Of a DNA stretch of 64,000 nt, positions 7,398 to 16,119 are shown piece by piece. Numbering within the stretch: position 1 is the first letter of the stretch; every line of letters starts with the position of its first letter. Source of the DNA: DASPJR01 sp035628505 (GTDB taxonomy: Bacteria; Planctomycetota; SZUA-567; H5-PLA8); contig DASPJR010000164.1 of the NCBI GenBank assembly GCA_035628505.1, forward strand, positions 16,743-80,742, given 5' to 3'. A program made the position numbers and the translations under genes. The notes beneath the pieces were generated by a model. That model was given only the letters and a program-made list of their open reading frames with translations. It was not told the DNA's origin and searched no databases.

Positions 7398-10004
7398 ATG
7401 ATTCAGAAAAAGCTGATTCGCTGTCTTCTTCCCTTCATCGCATTGGGCGCGCTCACGTTTGGAATGCAGCGCGTCGCCGCTGGCGAAGCGCCGGCCCGGC
7501 GCGTGGCATCCTCAGCCCGCCGCCCGGTTCCCGCAGCGCGCACGGCGCCGAAGACCGCGCCGGCCAAGCCCAAGTCCTCTGGCGCCGCGATTGAAACAGC
7601 TTCTTCACCGATGTCCGCACCGGCCGTGGCAACCTCGTCGGCCGCTGTGCCCGCTGTCCTTTCGTCCTCGCCTGCAGCACGCCAGCCGATTGAGCCAGCG
7701 CTGGCGTGGGGACAGGTGAATGCGCAGAACGTCAACGTCCGCACCGGTCCCGGAACGCAGAACAGCGTTATCGCGACGCTTAAGGGGGGCGACTATGTCA
7801 AAGCCCGCGCTGCGCACGGAACGTGGCTTGAAATTGAATGGCCGCAGAATGTGCCGACATGGGTTCCGAAGTCCGCAATTCAGCTGACCCCGGATAAGGG
7901 CGCGCTCGTAGCAGCTTCAGGCGCGCGCGTTTTCAGCAGCGGAAATCCGCAGGCGTCCGTTGTCGCGCGGCTGGACAAGGGTGCCCCGGTCGTGATCGTC
8001 GGCGAAGAAGGAACCTGGTTTAAGATCAAGGCGCCGGAGGCCGCGACGGCCTACATGTCCGCCAAGTACGTCATGACGGGCGTCGAGGCCCCGGCGCCGA
8101 AGAAACCCGCAGCGCCACTGTCCGAAACGATCTCGGCCGCATTGCCAACGAAGAGCACAGCGGCTGCCCCCGTTCCCGCAACGCCTGCCGCGCCCAAGCC
8201 GGCGCCGGAACAGCAGGCCGTCATCCAGCAGAATCTGATCAACACGATCGAGGACACGCGTAAGCAGCTTAAAGCTCCGGCCGTTGCAAAAACGCCTGCG
8301 GCCGGCTCCGATCCGGACAATGACAGCGCGGCCATGAAGCTCGCCGAAGAGATCGAGAACACAAAGCGCAAGGCCGCCGCCGAAGAGCTCGCGCGGCAGG
8401 AAATTGAGGCCCGCAAGAAGGCAGAGGCCGAGGAACTCGCGGCGAAGAAGAAAGCTGAGGCGGAGGAACTCGCAGCCAAAAAGAAAGCCGAGGCTGAAGA
8501 GCAGGCCCGGCGTGAAGCCGCAGAAGCAGAAGCACGCCGCGTTGCCGAAGAAACAAAGCGCAAAGCAGCCGAGGAAGAAGCCGCGCGCATGCAGGCCGAA
8601 GCTCGCAAGAAGGCTGAAGCCGAAGAGAAAGCTCGTCGCGAGAGCGAAGCGCGCCGCCTGGAAGAAATCGAAATCGGCCGCCGTGAAGCCGAGGCTAAAA
8701 AGAAGGCAGAAGCCGAAGAGCAGGCTCGCGTCATGGCCGAGCGCCTCGAAGCGGAACGCGCAGAAGCCAAGCGCCTTGCTGCGGAAGAAGAAGAGAAGGT
8801 CCGCGCCGCCGAAGCCAGGAAGAAAGCTGAAACTGACGAGCAGCAGCGTCTTGATTCCGAGGCCAGGAAAAAGGCAGACGAGTTGCAGCGCATCGAGACC
8901 GAAGCGCGAAAGAAAGCCGAGGCCGAAGAGCTCGCAAAGCGTGAAGCCGCTGATGCCGAAGCGCGCCGGATGGCTGAAGAAACACGCAAGAAAGCCGCCG
9001 GAGAGGAACAGGCGCGCATCGCGGCTGAAGCCAGGAAGAAAGCAGACGCCGAGGAACTCGCGAAGCGAGAGCTGGAGGAGAAACAGAAGGCCGACGCGGA
9101 GGAAACTGCACGGAAGGCCAGCGCTGCGCCAGTCGCAGCGCCCGCTCTTCCGGATGACCGCGGGGGAATCTTTGTCGATCCATCCGAGTACAAAGCACCC
9201 GCGCCGGTGTTCGACAAACTGCCCGAACCTGAGCCGGCTCCACAACTGAATTTGAGGCTGCCCTCGCCCACGCGCAAGCAGGCGGCTCTGCCGAAAGTTG
9301 AACCGGCTTCGACGCCCGTGAGCTATTCGCCCTGGAGCGGCGCTGCTGAAACGGCCGCAGTGCAGCCGGAGCAGGAACCTGAAAAAAGCATCGACGAGCG
9401 CGCCATTCCCGACGCCGTCAAACGCGTGAAGTCCAAATTTATTCTGCCGCGCAGCGCCCCGAGCGCGCCCGGCAAGATGGCTGAAGTCGTTGAAGTCTCG
9501 GAGGTCAGTGCCGCGCCCGCGAGCATCAGCCACACAGCTTCGGCGAGCATCCTTGACGCCTCACCAGTCGTAATTGAGGAATCCGCTCCTGCAAAAAACA
9601 GCGGCCCCGTGCTTGAAGTGATTTCGCAGCCGGCGACGCCGCTATTGCGTCCGCAGCTTCCGCACATCGAAGCACCTCAGACCGGCTTGCCCGAGCCGAC
9701 GGGCGAAGCGCCAGCGTCACTGCGTCTGCAGCCGCATTTCGAAGCCCAGGTGCGAAACGTGAGCACCACCGGACCGGTCGTCAGCGCGGATGGCATACTT
9801 GAAGTGTGTTCGCCGAGCCCCGTCGCCGGCGCCGAATTCATGCTCGTGCGCGAGGGCCGGACTCTGCACATTCTTTCTGCGAGCGCAACACTGAGTCTCG
9901 ACAGCTACATCGGCCGGCGTGTTTCGATCACCGGCGTCCCACTACAGGGCGCCTCGGCGGACCAATCCGTGCTGGAGATCAGCAGCGTTACAGCGCGCGA
10001 TTAA
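7398..10004 (+). CDS. Secreted protein with two SH3b domains and a long Ala/Glu/Lys coiled coil
   Basis: About 868 residues. The ATG at 7398 begins MIQKKLIRCLLPFIALGAL, a signal peptide; an upstream in-frame ATG at 7299 would bury it behind 33 basic residues and is unlikely. A Pro/Ala linker leads to two bacterial SH3 domains: residues about 101-162 (VNVRTGPGTQNSVIATLKGG, then TWVPKSAI) and about 166-226 (ARVFSSGNPQASVVARLDKG, then YMSAKYV). Residues about 274-574 form an almost uninterrupted TolA-like coiled coil of repeated KKAEAEE and EARRxAEE units. A Pro-rich stretch and a compact C-terminal domain of about 90 residues (LEVCSPSPVAGAEFMLV onward) follow. SH3b domains usually bind peptidoglycan, so a cell-envelope spanning role is likely. 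The C-terminal domain was not recognised. Confidence 0.8.
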   Translation: MIQKKLIRCLLPFIALGALTFGMQRVAAGEAPARRVASSARRPVPAARTAPKTAPAKPKSSGAAIETASSPMSAPAVATSSAAVPAVLSSSPAARQPIEPALAWGQVNAQNVNVRTGPGTQNSVIATLKGGDYVKARAAHGTWLEIEWPQNVPTWVPKSAIQLTPDKGALVAASGARVFSSGNPQASVVARLDKGAPVVIVGEEGTWFKIKAPEAATAYMSAKYVMTGVEAPAPKKPAAPLSETISAALPTKSTAAAPVPATPAAPKPAPEQQAVIQQNLINTIEDTRKQLKAPAVAKTPAAGSDPDNDSAAMKLAEEIENTKRKAAAEELARQEIEARKKAEAEELAAKKKAEAEELAAKKKAEAEEQARREAAEAEARRVAEETKRKAAEEEAARMQAEARKKAEAEEKARRESEARRLEEIEIGRREAEAKKKAEAEEQARVMAERLEAERAEAKRLAAEEEEKVRAAEARKKAETDEQQRLDSEARKKADELQRIETEARKKAEAEELAKREAADAEARRMAEETRKKAAGEEQARIAAEARKKADAEELAKRELEEKQKADAEETARKASAAPVAAPALPDDRGGIFVDPSEYKAPAPVFDKLPEPEPAPQLNLRLPSPTRKQAALPKVEPASTPVSYSPWSGAAETAAVQPEQEPEKSIDERAIPDAVKRVKSKFILPRSAPSAPGKMAEVVEVSEVSAAPASISHTASASILDASPVVIEESAPAKNSGPVLEVISQPATPLLRPQLPHIEAPQTGLPEPTGEAPASLRLQPHFEAQVRNVSTTGPVVSADGILEVCSPSPVAGAEFMLVREGRTLHILSASATLSLDSYIGRRVSITGVPLQGASADQSVLEISSVTARD

Positions 10005-10209
10005 TCAAGAGCAAACATGCCACGGGCAGCCTGCCATCAGCTGACCGTGAGACCCACAGAGTTCGGGCACTCACACCATATCTGCAAGCGCACAACGTCC
10101 ACCTTCTTGGCGCCTTTGCCTGACTCGCTCCTTCGTCCCGTATCGCCTGAGAAAAGCCCGCGGCGCCTTTTTCCTTTGCAACTCTGCCCCATCATTTAAG
10201 CTTTCCGGC

Positions 10210-10530
10210 ATGAGCTTACATGTCCTCGGGCGCAAATGTCCGATCTGCGGTAAAAAAGGCCTGGTCATCGGCGCGGACGACGGCTATTCCTTCAGGCCGC
10301 AGGGCTGGCTGGTTAAGCGGCTGGGCGCACGGCAAATTGCCTGCCCACACTGCGGCGCTTTGATGGCGGCGCTGCTGCCGGAATCGGTAGCGAAGCTGAA
10401 GGAAGAGCTGCGGGCCTCGCGTGCCGAAGAGACAGTAACCTATCACGCCAAACGCTCGCGCAAGAAAGCAGCACCTCCTGACGAAAATGGTTCCGGATCG
10501 ACTGGCGCCGATGAATCCGGAAAAGAGTAG
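10210..10530 (+). CDS. Small zinc-ribbon protein upstream of folK
   Basis: A 106-residue protein with CPICG (residues 10-14) and CPHCG (about 45-49), a probable zinc ribbon, followed by a helix (SVAKLKEELRASRAEE) and a basic, disordered tail RSRKKAAPPDENG. Its 3-prime end overlaps the start of folK by 20 bases or more in another frame, so translation of the two is probably coupled. The function is unknown; the ribbon suggests a nucleic-acid or protein contact. No strong ribosome binding site precedes the ATG. Confidence 0.65.
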   Translation: MSLHVLGRKCPICGKKGLVIGADDGYSFRPQGWLVKRLGARQIACPHCGALMAALLPESVAKLKEELRASRAEETVTYHAKRSRKKAAPPDENGSGSTGADESGKE

Positions 10531-11005
10531 TCTCCCGCACGTCGCCTTTATCGCGCTCGGCGCAAATCTCGGCGACCGCGCTGAAACCCTTAATGCCGCA
10601 CTGAAGGTGCTCGACGCACGCGACGAAATTGGTGTCGAGAAGGTCTCAACGTTTATTGAGACAGAACCGGTCGGCGGCCCACCAAATCAGGGTAAATATT
10701 TGAACGCCGCCGCGAAGCTGCGCACCAGCGTGCCACCCTACGCCCTTCTGGAAATGCTACTGGGCATTGAACACGCGCTGGGCCGCCGGCGAGCGATCAG
10801 CGAGCGGAACACCGCCCGCACGATCGATCTTGATCTGCTGCTCTACGACGATGTGGTGCTGGATCAACCGGGACTTGAGATCCCCCACCCGCGCATGCAT
10901 GAACGCGCCTTTGTCCTGCAGCCGCTGGCCGAGATCGCAGCAGACGTAGTCCATCCCGTGCTGAAGCGCACCGTCGCACAGTTGTGCCAGCAGCTGAAGA
11001 GCTGA
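10511..11005 (+). CDS. folK: 2-amino-4-hydroxy-6-hydroxymethyldihydropteridine diphosphokinase
   Basis: Transfers diphosphate from ATP to 6-hydroxymethyl-dihydropterin in folate synthesis. From the ATG at 10511 the protein has about 164 residues, the usual family length, with FIALGANLGDR at residues 13-23 as the substrate loop, ETEPVGGPPNQGKYLNAA near 47-64, and RTIDLDLLLYDD near 100-111 carrying the two Mg-binding aspartates, then PHPRMHERAFVLQPL. An in-frame ATG at 10487 would add eight residues; neither has a good ribosome binding site. It overlaps the preceding zinc-ribbon gene, so translational coupling may explain the weak initiation signal. No other folate genes are nearby. Confidence 0.92.
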   Translation: MNPEKSSLPHVAFIALGANLGDRAETLNAALKVLDARDEIGVEKVSTFIETEPVGGPPNQGKYLNAAAKLRTSVPPYALLEMLLGIEHALGRRRAISERNTARTIDLDLLLYDDVVLDQPGLEIPHPRMHERAFVLQPLAEIAADVVHPVLKRTVAQLCQQLKS

Positions 11006-11124
11006 CTAAATGGGCGCAGCACAGACACGCTCAAGGTTCTCGTTTTTTGTCCCTTGGCTCAGCACGCCAAAGCCCTAGAATGTGCGCGGGGGCGGGCGGA
11101 AGCGAGCGGAAGAGCATTAAATCT

Positions 11125-12528
11125 ATGTCGCAAGTGATTCCAGATGATCAGGTTCAGTTCGCCCAACTGGCGGTCAAACAGCGCTACATTCAGCCGGAAC
11201 AGGTCCGCGCAGCGCTTGACCTTTACCGGCGTTACAAGGCAGCGGGCGGAGAAGTTCCGTCGATCGCGCGCATCCTCATCGGCAAAGGCTGGATGGATCG
11301 CCAGCGCGGAGAGATGCTCTACCGCCATCTGCTTAAGGGCGAGCCGCTCCCGCCGGCTGCCATTGCGTATGCCGCTCCAGCAGCCGCGGCCGTGAACGCG
11401 GCTCCAATTCCCGCGCGCAAGGGTACTCCGCCCGGAAATGTGCGGCCCAATCTCGATGGCGAATTTGAAATCCTGGACGATCTGGGGCTCGAACCGCCGG
11501 GCTCGGCGATAGATCTTCCCGTCCAGTCCAATGCAGCCGCGCCTGTTGTCGACGAGCGTGAAGCGTGGATCAAGGGCATGGGCGCGACGGTTGTGCGCAA
11601 GGACCTGGTGAAGGGCTACAAGATCACGCAGGTCATGGGCGAAGGCTCGATGGGCATCGTCTACCGCGCGCACCAGATTTCGATGGACCGCACCGTCGCG
11701 CTGAAAGTGCTGCCTGAAGACAAGACCAAGGATCAGCGCTTCGTCGAAGAATTCCTGGCCGAAGCGCGCAACGCCGGACGCCTGAATCATCCCAACCTCA
11801 TCCGCGTGCATGAAGTCGGCAAGAGCGGCGACACGTATTATTACTCCATGGAGTACGTCGAAGGGCAGCGCCTGGACGAGTGGATGGATGAATGCGAAGG
11901 CGGCCGGCTTGATCCCAAGCAGGCGGTCAATGTTTTCATCCAGGTGGCGCAGGCGCTCGATTACGGCTTCCGCGCGGGCGTCATTCACCGCGAAATCCGC
12001 CCGAACACGATCATGGTCAATGAGGACGGCCAGGCCAAGCTCGCCGATCTGGGACTGACCAACGATGAACAGACGCGTTTCCTCGACGGAGAAAACGCGT
12101 ACTACGTATCGCCTGAGCAGGTTCAGGGCGGCAACGTTGATACGCGGACAGACATTTACTGCCTGGGCTGCTGCCTGTTCCACTGTCTCACCGGCGAACT
12201 GCCATTTGAAGGCGGCGCGCCAAAGGAAGTGCTCAACCGGCGCCTGAATGAACCCACGCCGGATCCGCGCGAGTACAACCCGGCGATCAGCCCGGAGCTT
12301 TCGCGCATCGTCATGCGCATGATGGCACGCACGCCGGCCGAACGCTTCCAGGCTCCGGCAGAAGTCGCCGACGCGTTGAAGCGTGTGACGTTCGCGGCCC
12401 CGCCCGCACAGAAGAAACCGCTTCCGGCTCGCTCGCCGCTCAAGCGGCCATTGCGGCCGGGTGGGCGCACACCTTCTGGACGACACCCGCAGGCCTCCTC
12501 GCGCTTCAAGCGCCGCCCGGGGCGGTGA
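11125..12528 (+). CDS. Ser/Thr protein kinase-like protein with altered catalytic loop
   Basis: About 467 residues from the ATG at 11125 (MSQVIPDDQVQF). Residues 1-70 form a helical region of the form LAVKQRYIQPEQVRAALDLY...ILIGKGWMDRQRGEMLY, common in planctomycete signalling proteins and resembling the N-terminal helical domain of type II secretion ATPases. A Hanks-type kinase domain spans about 163-440: Gly loop GEGSMGIVY near 172, VALKVL with the ATP lysine near 193, catalytic loop HREIRPN near 288, DLGL near 307, and a conserved PFEGG/TPAERF lower lobe. The catalytic-loop Asp of HRD is Glu (GAA) and the following Lys is Arg, and DFG is DLG, so activity is doubtful. There is no membrane segment; a basic Pro/Arg tail ends the chain. 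Probably a cytoplasmic pseudokinase or weak kinase. Confidence 0.82.
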   Translation: MSQVIPDDQVQFAQLAVKQRYIQPEQVRAALDLYRRYKAAGGEVPSIARILIGKGWMDRQRGEMLYRHLLKGEPLPPAAIAYAAPAAAAVNAAPIPARKGTPPGNVRPNLDGEFEILDDLGLEPPGSAIDLPVQSNAAAPVVDEREAWIKGMGATVVRKDLVKGYKITQVMGEGSMGIVYRAHQISMDRTVALKVLPEDKTKDQRFVEEFLAEARNAGRLNHPNLIRVHEVGKSGDTYYYSMEYVEGQRLDEWMDECEGGRLDPKQAVNVFIQVAQALDYGFRAGVIHREIRPNTIMVNEDGQAKLADLGLTNDEQTRFLDGENAYYVSPEQVQGGNVDTRTDIYCLGCCLFHCLTGELPFEGGAPKEVLNRRLNEPTPDPREYNPAISPELSRIVMRMMARTPAERFQAPAEVADALKRVTFAAPPAQKKPLPARSPLKRPLRPGGRTPSGRHPQASSRFKRRPGR

Positions 12529-12547
12529 TGGCTGTTTCTGGATAGTG

Positions 12548-12615
12548 CTTCAACACAAAGACATCAGGATTCTAAGACACAAAGAGAACTGAGCCTTCGT
12601 GTCTTCGTGTTGAAG
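12548..12615. repeat. Imperfect inverted repeat of ACACAAAGA-type words
   Basis: CTTCAACACAAAGACA (12548-12563) pairs with TGTCTTCGTGTTGAAG (12600-12615) at 15 of 16 positions, and the interior holds further AGACACAAAGA words. It lies between the converging stop codons at 12528 and 12649. A copy built from the same words occurs at 59104-59185. Confidence 0.7.
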
Positions 12616-12648
12616 GTTCTTGTTTTCTGGCATTTACCCAGAAGCCGC

Positions 12649-13083
12649 TCAGCCCGGCCCGCCGGCATGCGCGTAGGCATCCATGATTTCCAGGCTCGCC
12701 TCCTGCTCGCTCAGCCGCCGCATCAGCAGATAGCGCACTGAAACAATGCCGATCACGCGACGTGTCGTGTCGACGATGGGCAGATGCCGGTAACGCTTGC
12801 GGATCATCCTCCACAAGGCATCTTCGACCTGCGTGCTGGCACTCACCGTGTCCACCGGCGAGGTCATCACACCTGAAAGCAGCGTGAGATTCGGATCGCG
12901 CTGCATGTGTGTGACGCGAAGCAGATTGTCGCGCTCGGTGAAAATTCCAACCGGGTTGCGATTGGAGTTCACCACGACGACGGCCCCGACGTTGAACTTA
13001 GCCATCAGCGCTACAGCTTCCCTGACGGACATTTCCGGAACAGCCAGCACCGGTGGGATCCGGGCGCATTTGATCACATCCAT
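12649..13083 (-). CDS. CBS-domain pair protein
   Basis: About 144 residues with two CBS domains: residues about 8-60 (MSVREAVALMAKFNVGAVVVVN...GIFTERD) and about 73-128 (VSASTQVEDALWRMIRKRYRHLPIVD...GIVSVRYLL). Stand-alone CBS pairs bind adenosine nucleotides and modulate partners; no catalytic domain is attached. AAAAGGAGG seven bases before the ATG at 13083 fixes the start, although the frame is open to 13140. It is the only gene in its orientation between converging neighbours, so its partner cannot be inferred from context. Confidence 0.85.
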   Translation of the reverse strand: MDVIKCARIPPVLAVPEMSVREAVALMAKFNVGAVVVVNSNRNPVGIFTERDNLLRVTHMQRDPNLTLLSGVMTSPVDTVSASTQVEDALWRMIRKRYRHLPIVDTTRRVIGIVSVRYLLMRRLSEQEASLEIMDAYAHAGGPG

Positions 13084-13389
13084 GGCGCGCCTCCTTTTTA
13101 ATAAGTGAACCACCGGCCACTGGCACGAGCAAATGAGCACCTTGTGCCAAGTGCCAAATGTGCAGTATTCAACAGCGCGGTGTAAATCTTTTGGACACGG
13201 TATTCAGCATGCACTAACTGCGTAGCACGTTTTTCAAGAGTGCTGCGTTGACACAAAATCTGGTCGGTATAAGGTGGGGACAGCAGTGGGGGCAAAACCC
13301 AATAAAAGGACCGTGGCTCATTGACTCTTGGCTCTGTGCTCTTTCGATGAGAGCGTACAGCCAATCGCCAGAGCCCTGAACTGAACTGC
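13084..13389. other. 306-base gap between divergent genes with GTGCCA words and a promoter candidate
   Basis: The left part (13105-13160) holds GGCCACTGGCAC and TTGTGCCAAGTGCCAAATG, again reiterated short words in opposite orientation. The right part is less GC-rich and carries TTGACA at 13248. No gene of credible length is visible. Confidence 0.5.
13248..13275 (+). promoter_or_regulatory. Possible sigma-70-type promoter for rnc
   Basis: A perfect TTGACA (13248-13253) is followed after 16 bases by TAAGGT (13270-13275), or after 14 by TATAAG. It lies about 115 bases before the RNase III start codon. The -10 match is weak, so this is tentative. Confidence 0.35.
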
Positions 13390-14163
13390 ATGCCGACTTC
13401 GTCTTCAATTCGAAGCACCGACACATCGTTTCTCCGCCTTCAAGATCGCATCGGTTACCTCTTCAATGATCCCTCGTTGCTGGAGCGCGCGCTGACGCAT
13501 CCATCCAGCACCGCTGAAGAGGACCGTGATAATGAACGCATGGAGTTCCTCGGCGACTCGGTGGTGAATCTCTGCGTTGCGCAGGCGCTCTATGAACGCC
13601 ACGCCGACTGGACGGAGGGCGATCTGACGCAGGTGAAATCGGCGGTCGTCAGCACCACCGGGCTGGCGCGCGCCGCAGAATCACTGGGCCTGCGCGATGT
13701 CGGGCGCTTCGGAAAAGGCCTGCCGCAGAACGAACCGCTTCCGCCCAGCGTATACGCCAATCTCTTCGAAGCCGTTGCGGCCGCAGTGTATCTCGACGGA
13801 GGCCTGGAGGCGGCGCGCTCGTTCGTGCTGCGTATTCTCGGACCGGAGATGCGCTCGGTTGCCGAGACTGGCGGCGAGCCCAACTGTAAATCACTGCTGC
13901 AGCATATCTCACAGAAGAGCTTCGGCATTACGCCGCATTACCGACTGGTCGGGAGTAGCGGGCCGGATCACGACAAGATTTTCGAGGTCTGCGCGCACGT
14001 TGGAAGCCGCGTCTTCCCCAGCGGAACGGGCAGGAGCAAGAAGGAAGCCGAGCAGTCCGCAGCGCGCCGCGCACTCGAAGCGCTCGAAGCCGAGACCATG
14101 CTCAGCGCCAGTGCCGCCGCGATGAGTTCCCCCGCGCAGGAAGACGAAAGCGTCAGCGTCTGA
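13390..14163 (+). CDS. rnc: Ribonuclease III
   Basis: A double-strand-specific endoribonuclease for rRNA and mRNA processing. The 257-residue chain has the two expected domains: the RNase III domain (residues about 15-145) with signature NERMEFLGDSVV at 48-59, and a double-stranded-RNA-binding domain (about 165-238) ending GRSKKEAEQSAARRALEAL. By alignment with the E. coli enzyme the metal-binding residues are Glu49, Glu52, Asp56 and Glu127, but the position of Asp114 is Asn124 in YANLFEA (codon AAT). The dimer interface motif YLDGG is present. A 20-residue Ser/Ala-rich tail follows the RNA-binding domain. Start ATG at 13390 has no strong ribosome binding site, but the signature lies at the usual distance. 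Confidence 0.93.
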   Translation: MPTSSSIRSTDTSFLRLQDRIGYLFNDPSLLERALTHPSSTAEEDRDNERMEFLGDSVVNLCVAQALYERHADWTEGDLTQVKSAVVSTTGLARAAESLGLRDVGRFGKGLPQNEPLPPSVYANLFEAVAAAVYLDGGLEAARSFVLRILGPEMRSVAETGGEPNCKSLLQHISQKSFGITPHYRLVGSSGPDHDKIFEVCAHVGSRVFPSGTGRSKKEAEQSAARRALEALEAETMLSASAAAMSSPAQEDESVSV

Positions 14164-14242
14164 GTTTTACGGATTGAGTTTTATCCTGCTGATTCGCCAG
14201 TGCCGCAATGGCACATCAATTTGAAGGTACGAAAGCCCCAGT

Positions 14243-15103
14243 TTACTTCTTGCGCGCAATCAGCAGCTTTGTGCTGGGGCCGCCGGAGAAGGTGGAATTC
14301 AGCGCGAGTTCGGGCAGATAAAGCCCCGCTCCAATCGCGCCGCCGAGGATCTCCCCCAGCCCAACGTGCTTGCCCAGTTTGTAGGGCAGCTTCGTCAGCG
14401 ACCAGGATGTCTTGAAGGCCAGCTTGCTGATGCCCGTCAGGTCTGTCGGCGAATTCATTAGGAAAAAAATCGGCCGCACGTCTACAACTTCAAAGCCGCG
14501 TTTGGTTAGCGCCTCACGGTACATGTTCAGCGTGCGGCGGCGCACGTGGCTGATTGCGTTTTCAACGCTCTGGTATTTGTCGAAGACGATCGCGTGTCCA
14601 TCGGGCTTTAGCGCCATGGCGATATTGTCGAGCGCGCCGTTCCAGTTCGCGTCCTCGACCAGATGGAACAGCACGTCGAACGCGGTGGCGATGTCGAAGG
14701 TTCCCTTCTTATCCCCCAGCGGCAGCGGCGCTCCGATATCGGCTTTCTCGAAGCTCCAGCCCGTGTCGGCAAATCTCTCGCGTGCGGCTTTTACGGCGAT
14801 TTCAGTAATGTCAAAGCCGCTCACGTGGCCCACGCCCGATTCGCGCCAGAGATCCAGGTAAAAACCGGTGCCGAAGCCCAGTTCAAGCAGGCGCACACCT
14901 TTGATTGCAATGCCGTGTTTACGCAGCGTGCGCAGAAGGACCTTGCGCCGCACTTTGTACGCCCAGCGGTTGAATGCCAGGCCCACTCCCGCATGCCCAA
15001 CGCCCGCGAGATTGAACTCGCGCTCCAGGCGCTGCGTCCAGTAGCGGTCGTTCTCGTAAACCGGCTTCTGCCCGGCGGATTCTTTCGGTTCGGTCGTCGA
15101 CAT
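14243..15103 (-). CDS. SAM-dependent methyltransferase, class I
   Basis: A 286-residue protein with a Rossmann-type methyltransferase core: motif I LLELGFGTGFY at residues 72-82, the acidic end of strand two at GFDITEIA near 99, FDIATAFDVLFHLVED near 143 as motif IV, and DGHAIVFDKY near 175. The N-terminal 60 residues form a basic helical region (RWAYKVRRKVLLRTLRKHG). The last 70 residues contain LTKLPYKLGKHVGLGEILGGAIGAGLYLPELAL, a mildly hydrophobic segment that might contact membrane. Such enzymes methylate small molecules, lipids or sugars; the substrate is unknown. The gene stands between converging and divergent neighbours without an operon. Confidence 0.8.
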   Translation of the reverse strand: MSTTEPKESAGQKPVYENDRYWTQRLEREFNLAGVGHAGVGLAFNRWAYKVRRKVLLRTLRKHGIAIKGVRLLELGFGTGFYLDLWRESGVGHVSGFDITEIAVKAARERFADTGWSFEKADIGAPLPLGDKKGTFDIATAFDVLFHLVEDANWNGALDNIAMALKPDGHAIVFDKYQSVENAISHVRRRTLNMYREALTKRGFEVVDVRPIFFLMNSPTDLTGISKLAFKTSWSLTKLPYKLGKHVGLGEILGGAIGAGLYLPELALNSTFSGGPSTKLLIARKK

Positions 15104-15256
15104 GAAGCGGCTACTCTTACCATAGATAAGCTGAATGGCAAGCTGAAGGTGTTACTGACAATGGTCACGGCTAATGGGTGAACGGGGTGCTGGCAAGCCG
15201 AACACGTGTCTTCAATACACGCGCTGCTCCTGCAGCTTCTTGTTCGCTTCGCTCAC

Positions 15257-15273
15257 CCAGCCCTTTGGGCTGG
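15257..15273. repeat. Short hairpin CCAGCCC-TTT-GGGCTGG
   Basis: Seven-base-pair GC-rich stem (15257-15263 with 15267-15273) around TTT, in the 248-base gap after the stop of the reverse-strand TPR gene. It lacks a U-tract. The same gap also has GTCACTCG words at 15310-15345. Confidence 0.4.
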
Positions 15274-15351
15274 ACCACCGCGGGATAAAGATATTGTCCC
15301 GACCGTTATACCTCCGCCGTCACTCGCCACCCGTCACTCGTCATCAGGCCG

Positions 15352-16119
15352 TTAAGCCACCGGCACATCGCGGCGGCGTTCGCGGCGGCGGCGGGCACGC
15401 TCGAGGTCGATTGATTTGATGGTTTCCTTGATCTCCTCCTGAAGCGTGTGGCGCAGGCGCGGGTTGAGGCGCACCGCCTGCTGCAGACAGACGTACGACT
15501 GATCGGGGCTGTTGAGAAGCAGATAGGCCTGAGCCAGCACCACCATGGCCTCGAAATTCGCCTCGTCGATGGCCAGCGCAATCAGCGCCTGGCGCCGTGC
15601 TTCCACGCCCTCTCCGTTCCGCAGATAAAGCTTCGCCCGCCGCAGGTATCCGCCGCTCCAGCCGGGATACTTTTCAAGCAATTCGTTAAGGACCGGGAGC
15701 ATGTCGCGATCGGATGCTGCGCCGGCTGCGCGCGAGAGCCTTTCGCGCTGAGCGCTGCCAGGGCCGTCACGCACGTCCCAGAGTTCCGCCAGGTACGTCT
15801 CGGCGCGCGCGCCCAGGCTGTCGTCAGGCTCGCTGTGAGCGTGCAGAATGTCGAAGAGAACGCGCTCGCCGCTCTGGTCGCCGCGCAGAGCCAGCACGCG
15901 CGCTGCCGCAAGGCGATGATCGAGCTCGCTTGAATCCAGCGCCTTCCGCAGGGCGGCGTGTGCGGTATTGCCGGCGTTCAAAAGGCGCTGGCGGTTTAAC
16001 TGGGCCGACTCGGGCGCGGCGAGATTCTGCACCGCGATCCACGCTTCCAGCGGAAGATGAAACGCCCAGACACAGGCAATAAGAACGAAGCAGAAGGAGG
16101 CCAGCCACGTGGCGCGCAT
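15352..16119 (-). CDS. TPR-type protein with N-terminal signal/anchor
   Basis: A 255-residue protein starting MRATWLASFCFVLIACVW, a signal peptide or membrane anchor. Residues about 35-110 look like HEAT-type helices (LLNAGNTAHAALRKALDSSELDHRLAAARVLAL), and residues about 130-235 like TPRs (WSGGYLRRAKLYLRNGEGVEAR, FEAMVVLAQAYLLLNSPDQSY, LQQAVRLNPRLRHTLQEEI). The C-terminus is a basic RRRRERRRD-type tail. The probable location is periplasmic or membrane-attached. The family and partner are unknown. It is separated from the pseudopilin gene upstream by a good terminator, so it is probably transcribed on its own. Confidence 0.72.
   Translation of the reverse strand: MRATWLASFCFVLIACVWAFHLPLEAWIAVQNLAAPESAQLNRQRLLNAGNTAHAALRKALDSSELDHRLAAARVLALRGDQSGERVLFDILHAHSEPDDSLGARAETYLAELWDVRDGPGSAQRERLSRAAGAASDRDMLPVLNELLEKYPGWSGGYLRRAKLYLRNGEGVEARRQALIALAIDEANFEAMVVLAQAYLLLNSPDQSYVCLQQAVRLNPRLRHTLQEEIKETIKSIDLERARRRRERRRDVPVA

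Noticed and set aside
7917..9533. Two long reverse-strand open frames (538 and 408 codons) opposite the coiled-coil gene
   Set aside because: They are Phe/Leu/Gly- or Ser/Ala-rich mirror images of repetitive Ala/Glu/Lys codons, with no ribosome binding site or recognisable domain.
11059..12486. 475-codon reverse-strand frame opposite the kinase gene
   Set aside because: The kinase on the forward strand has ordered motifs; the reverse frame has none.
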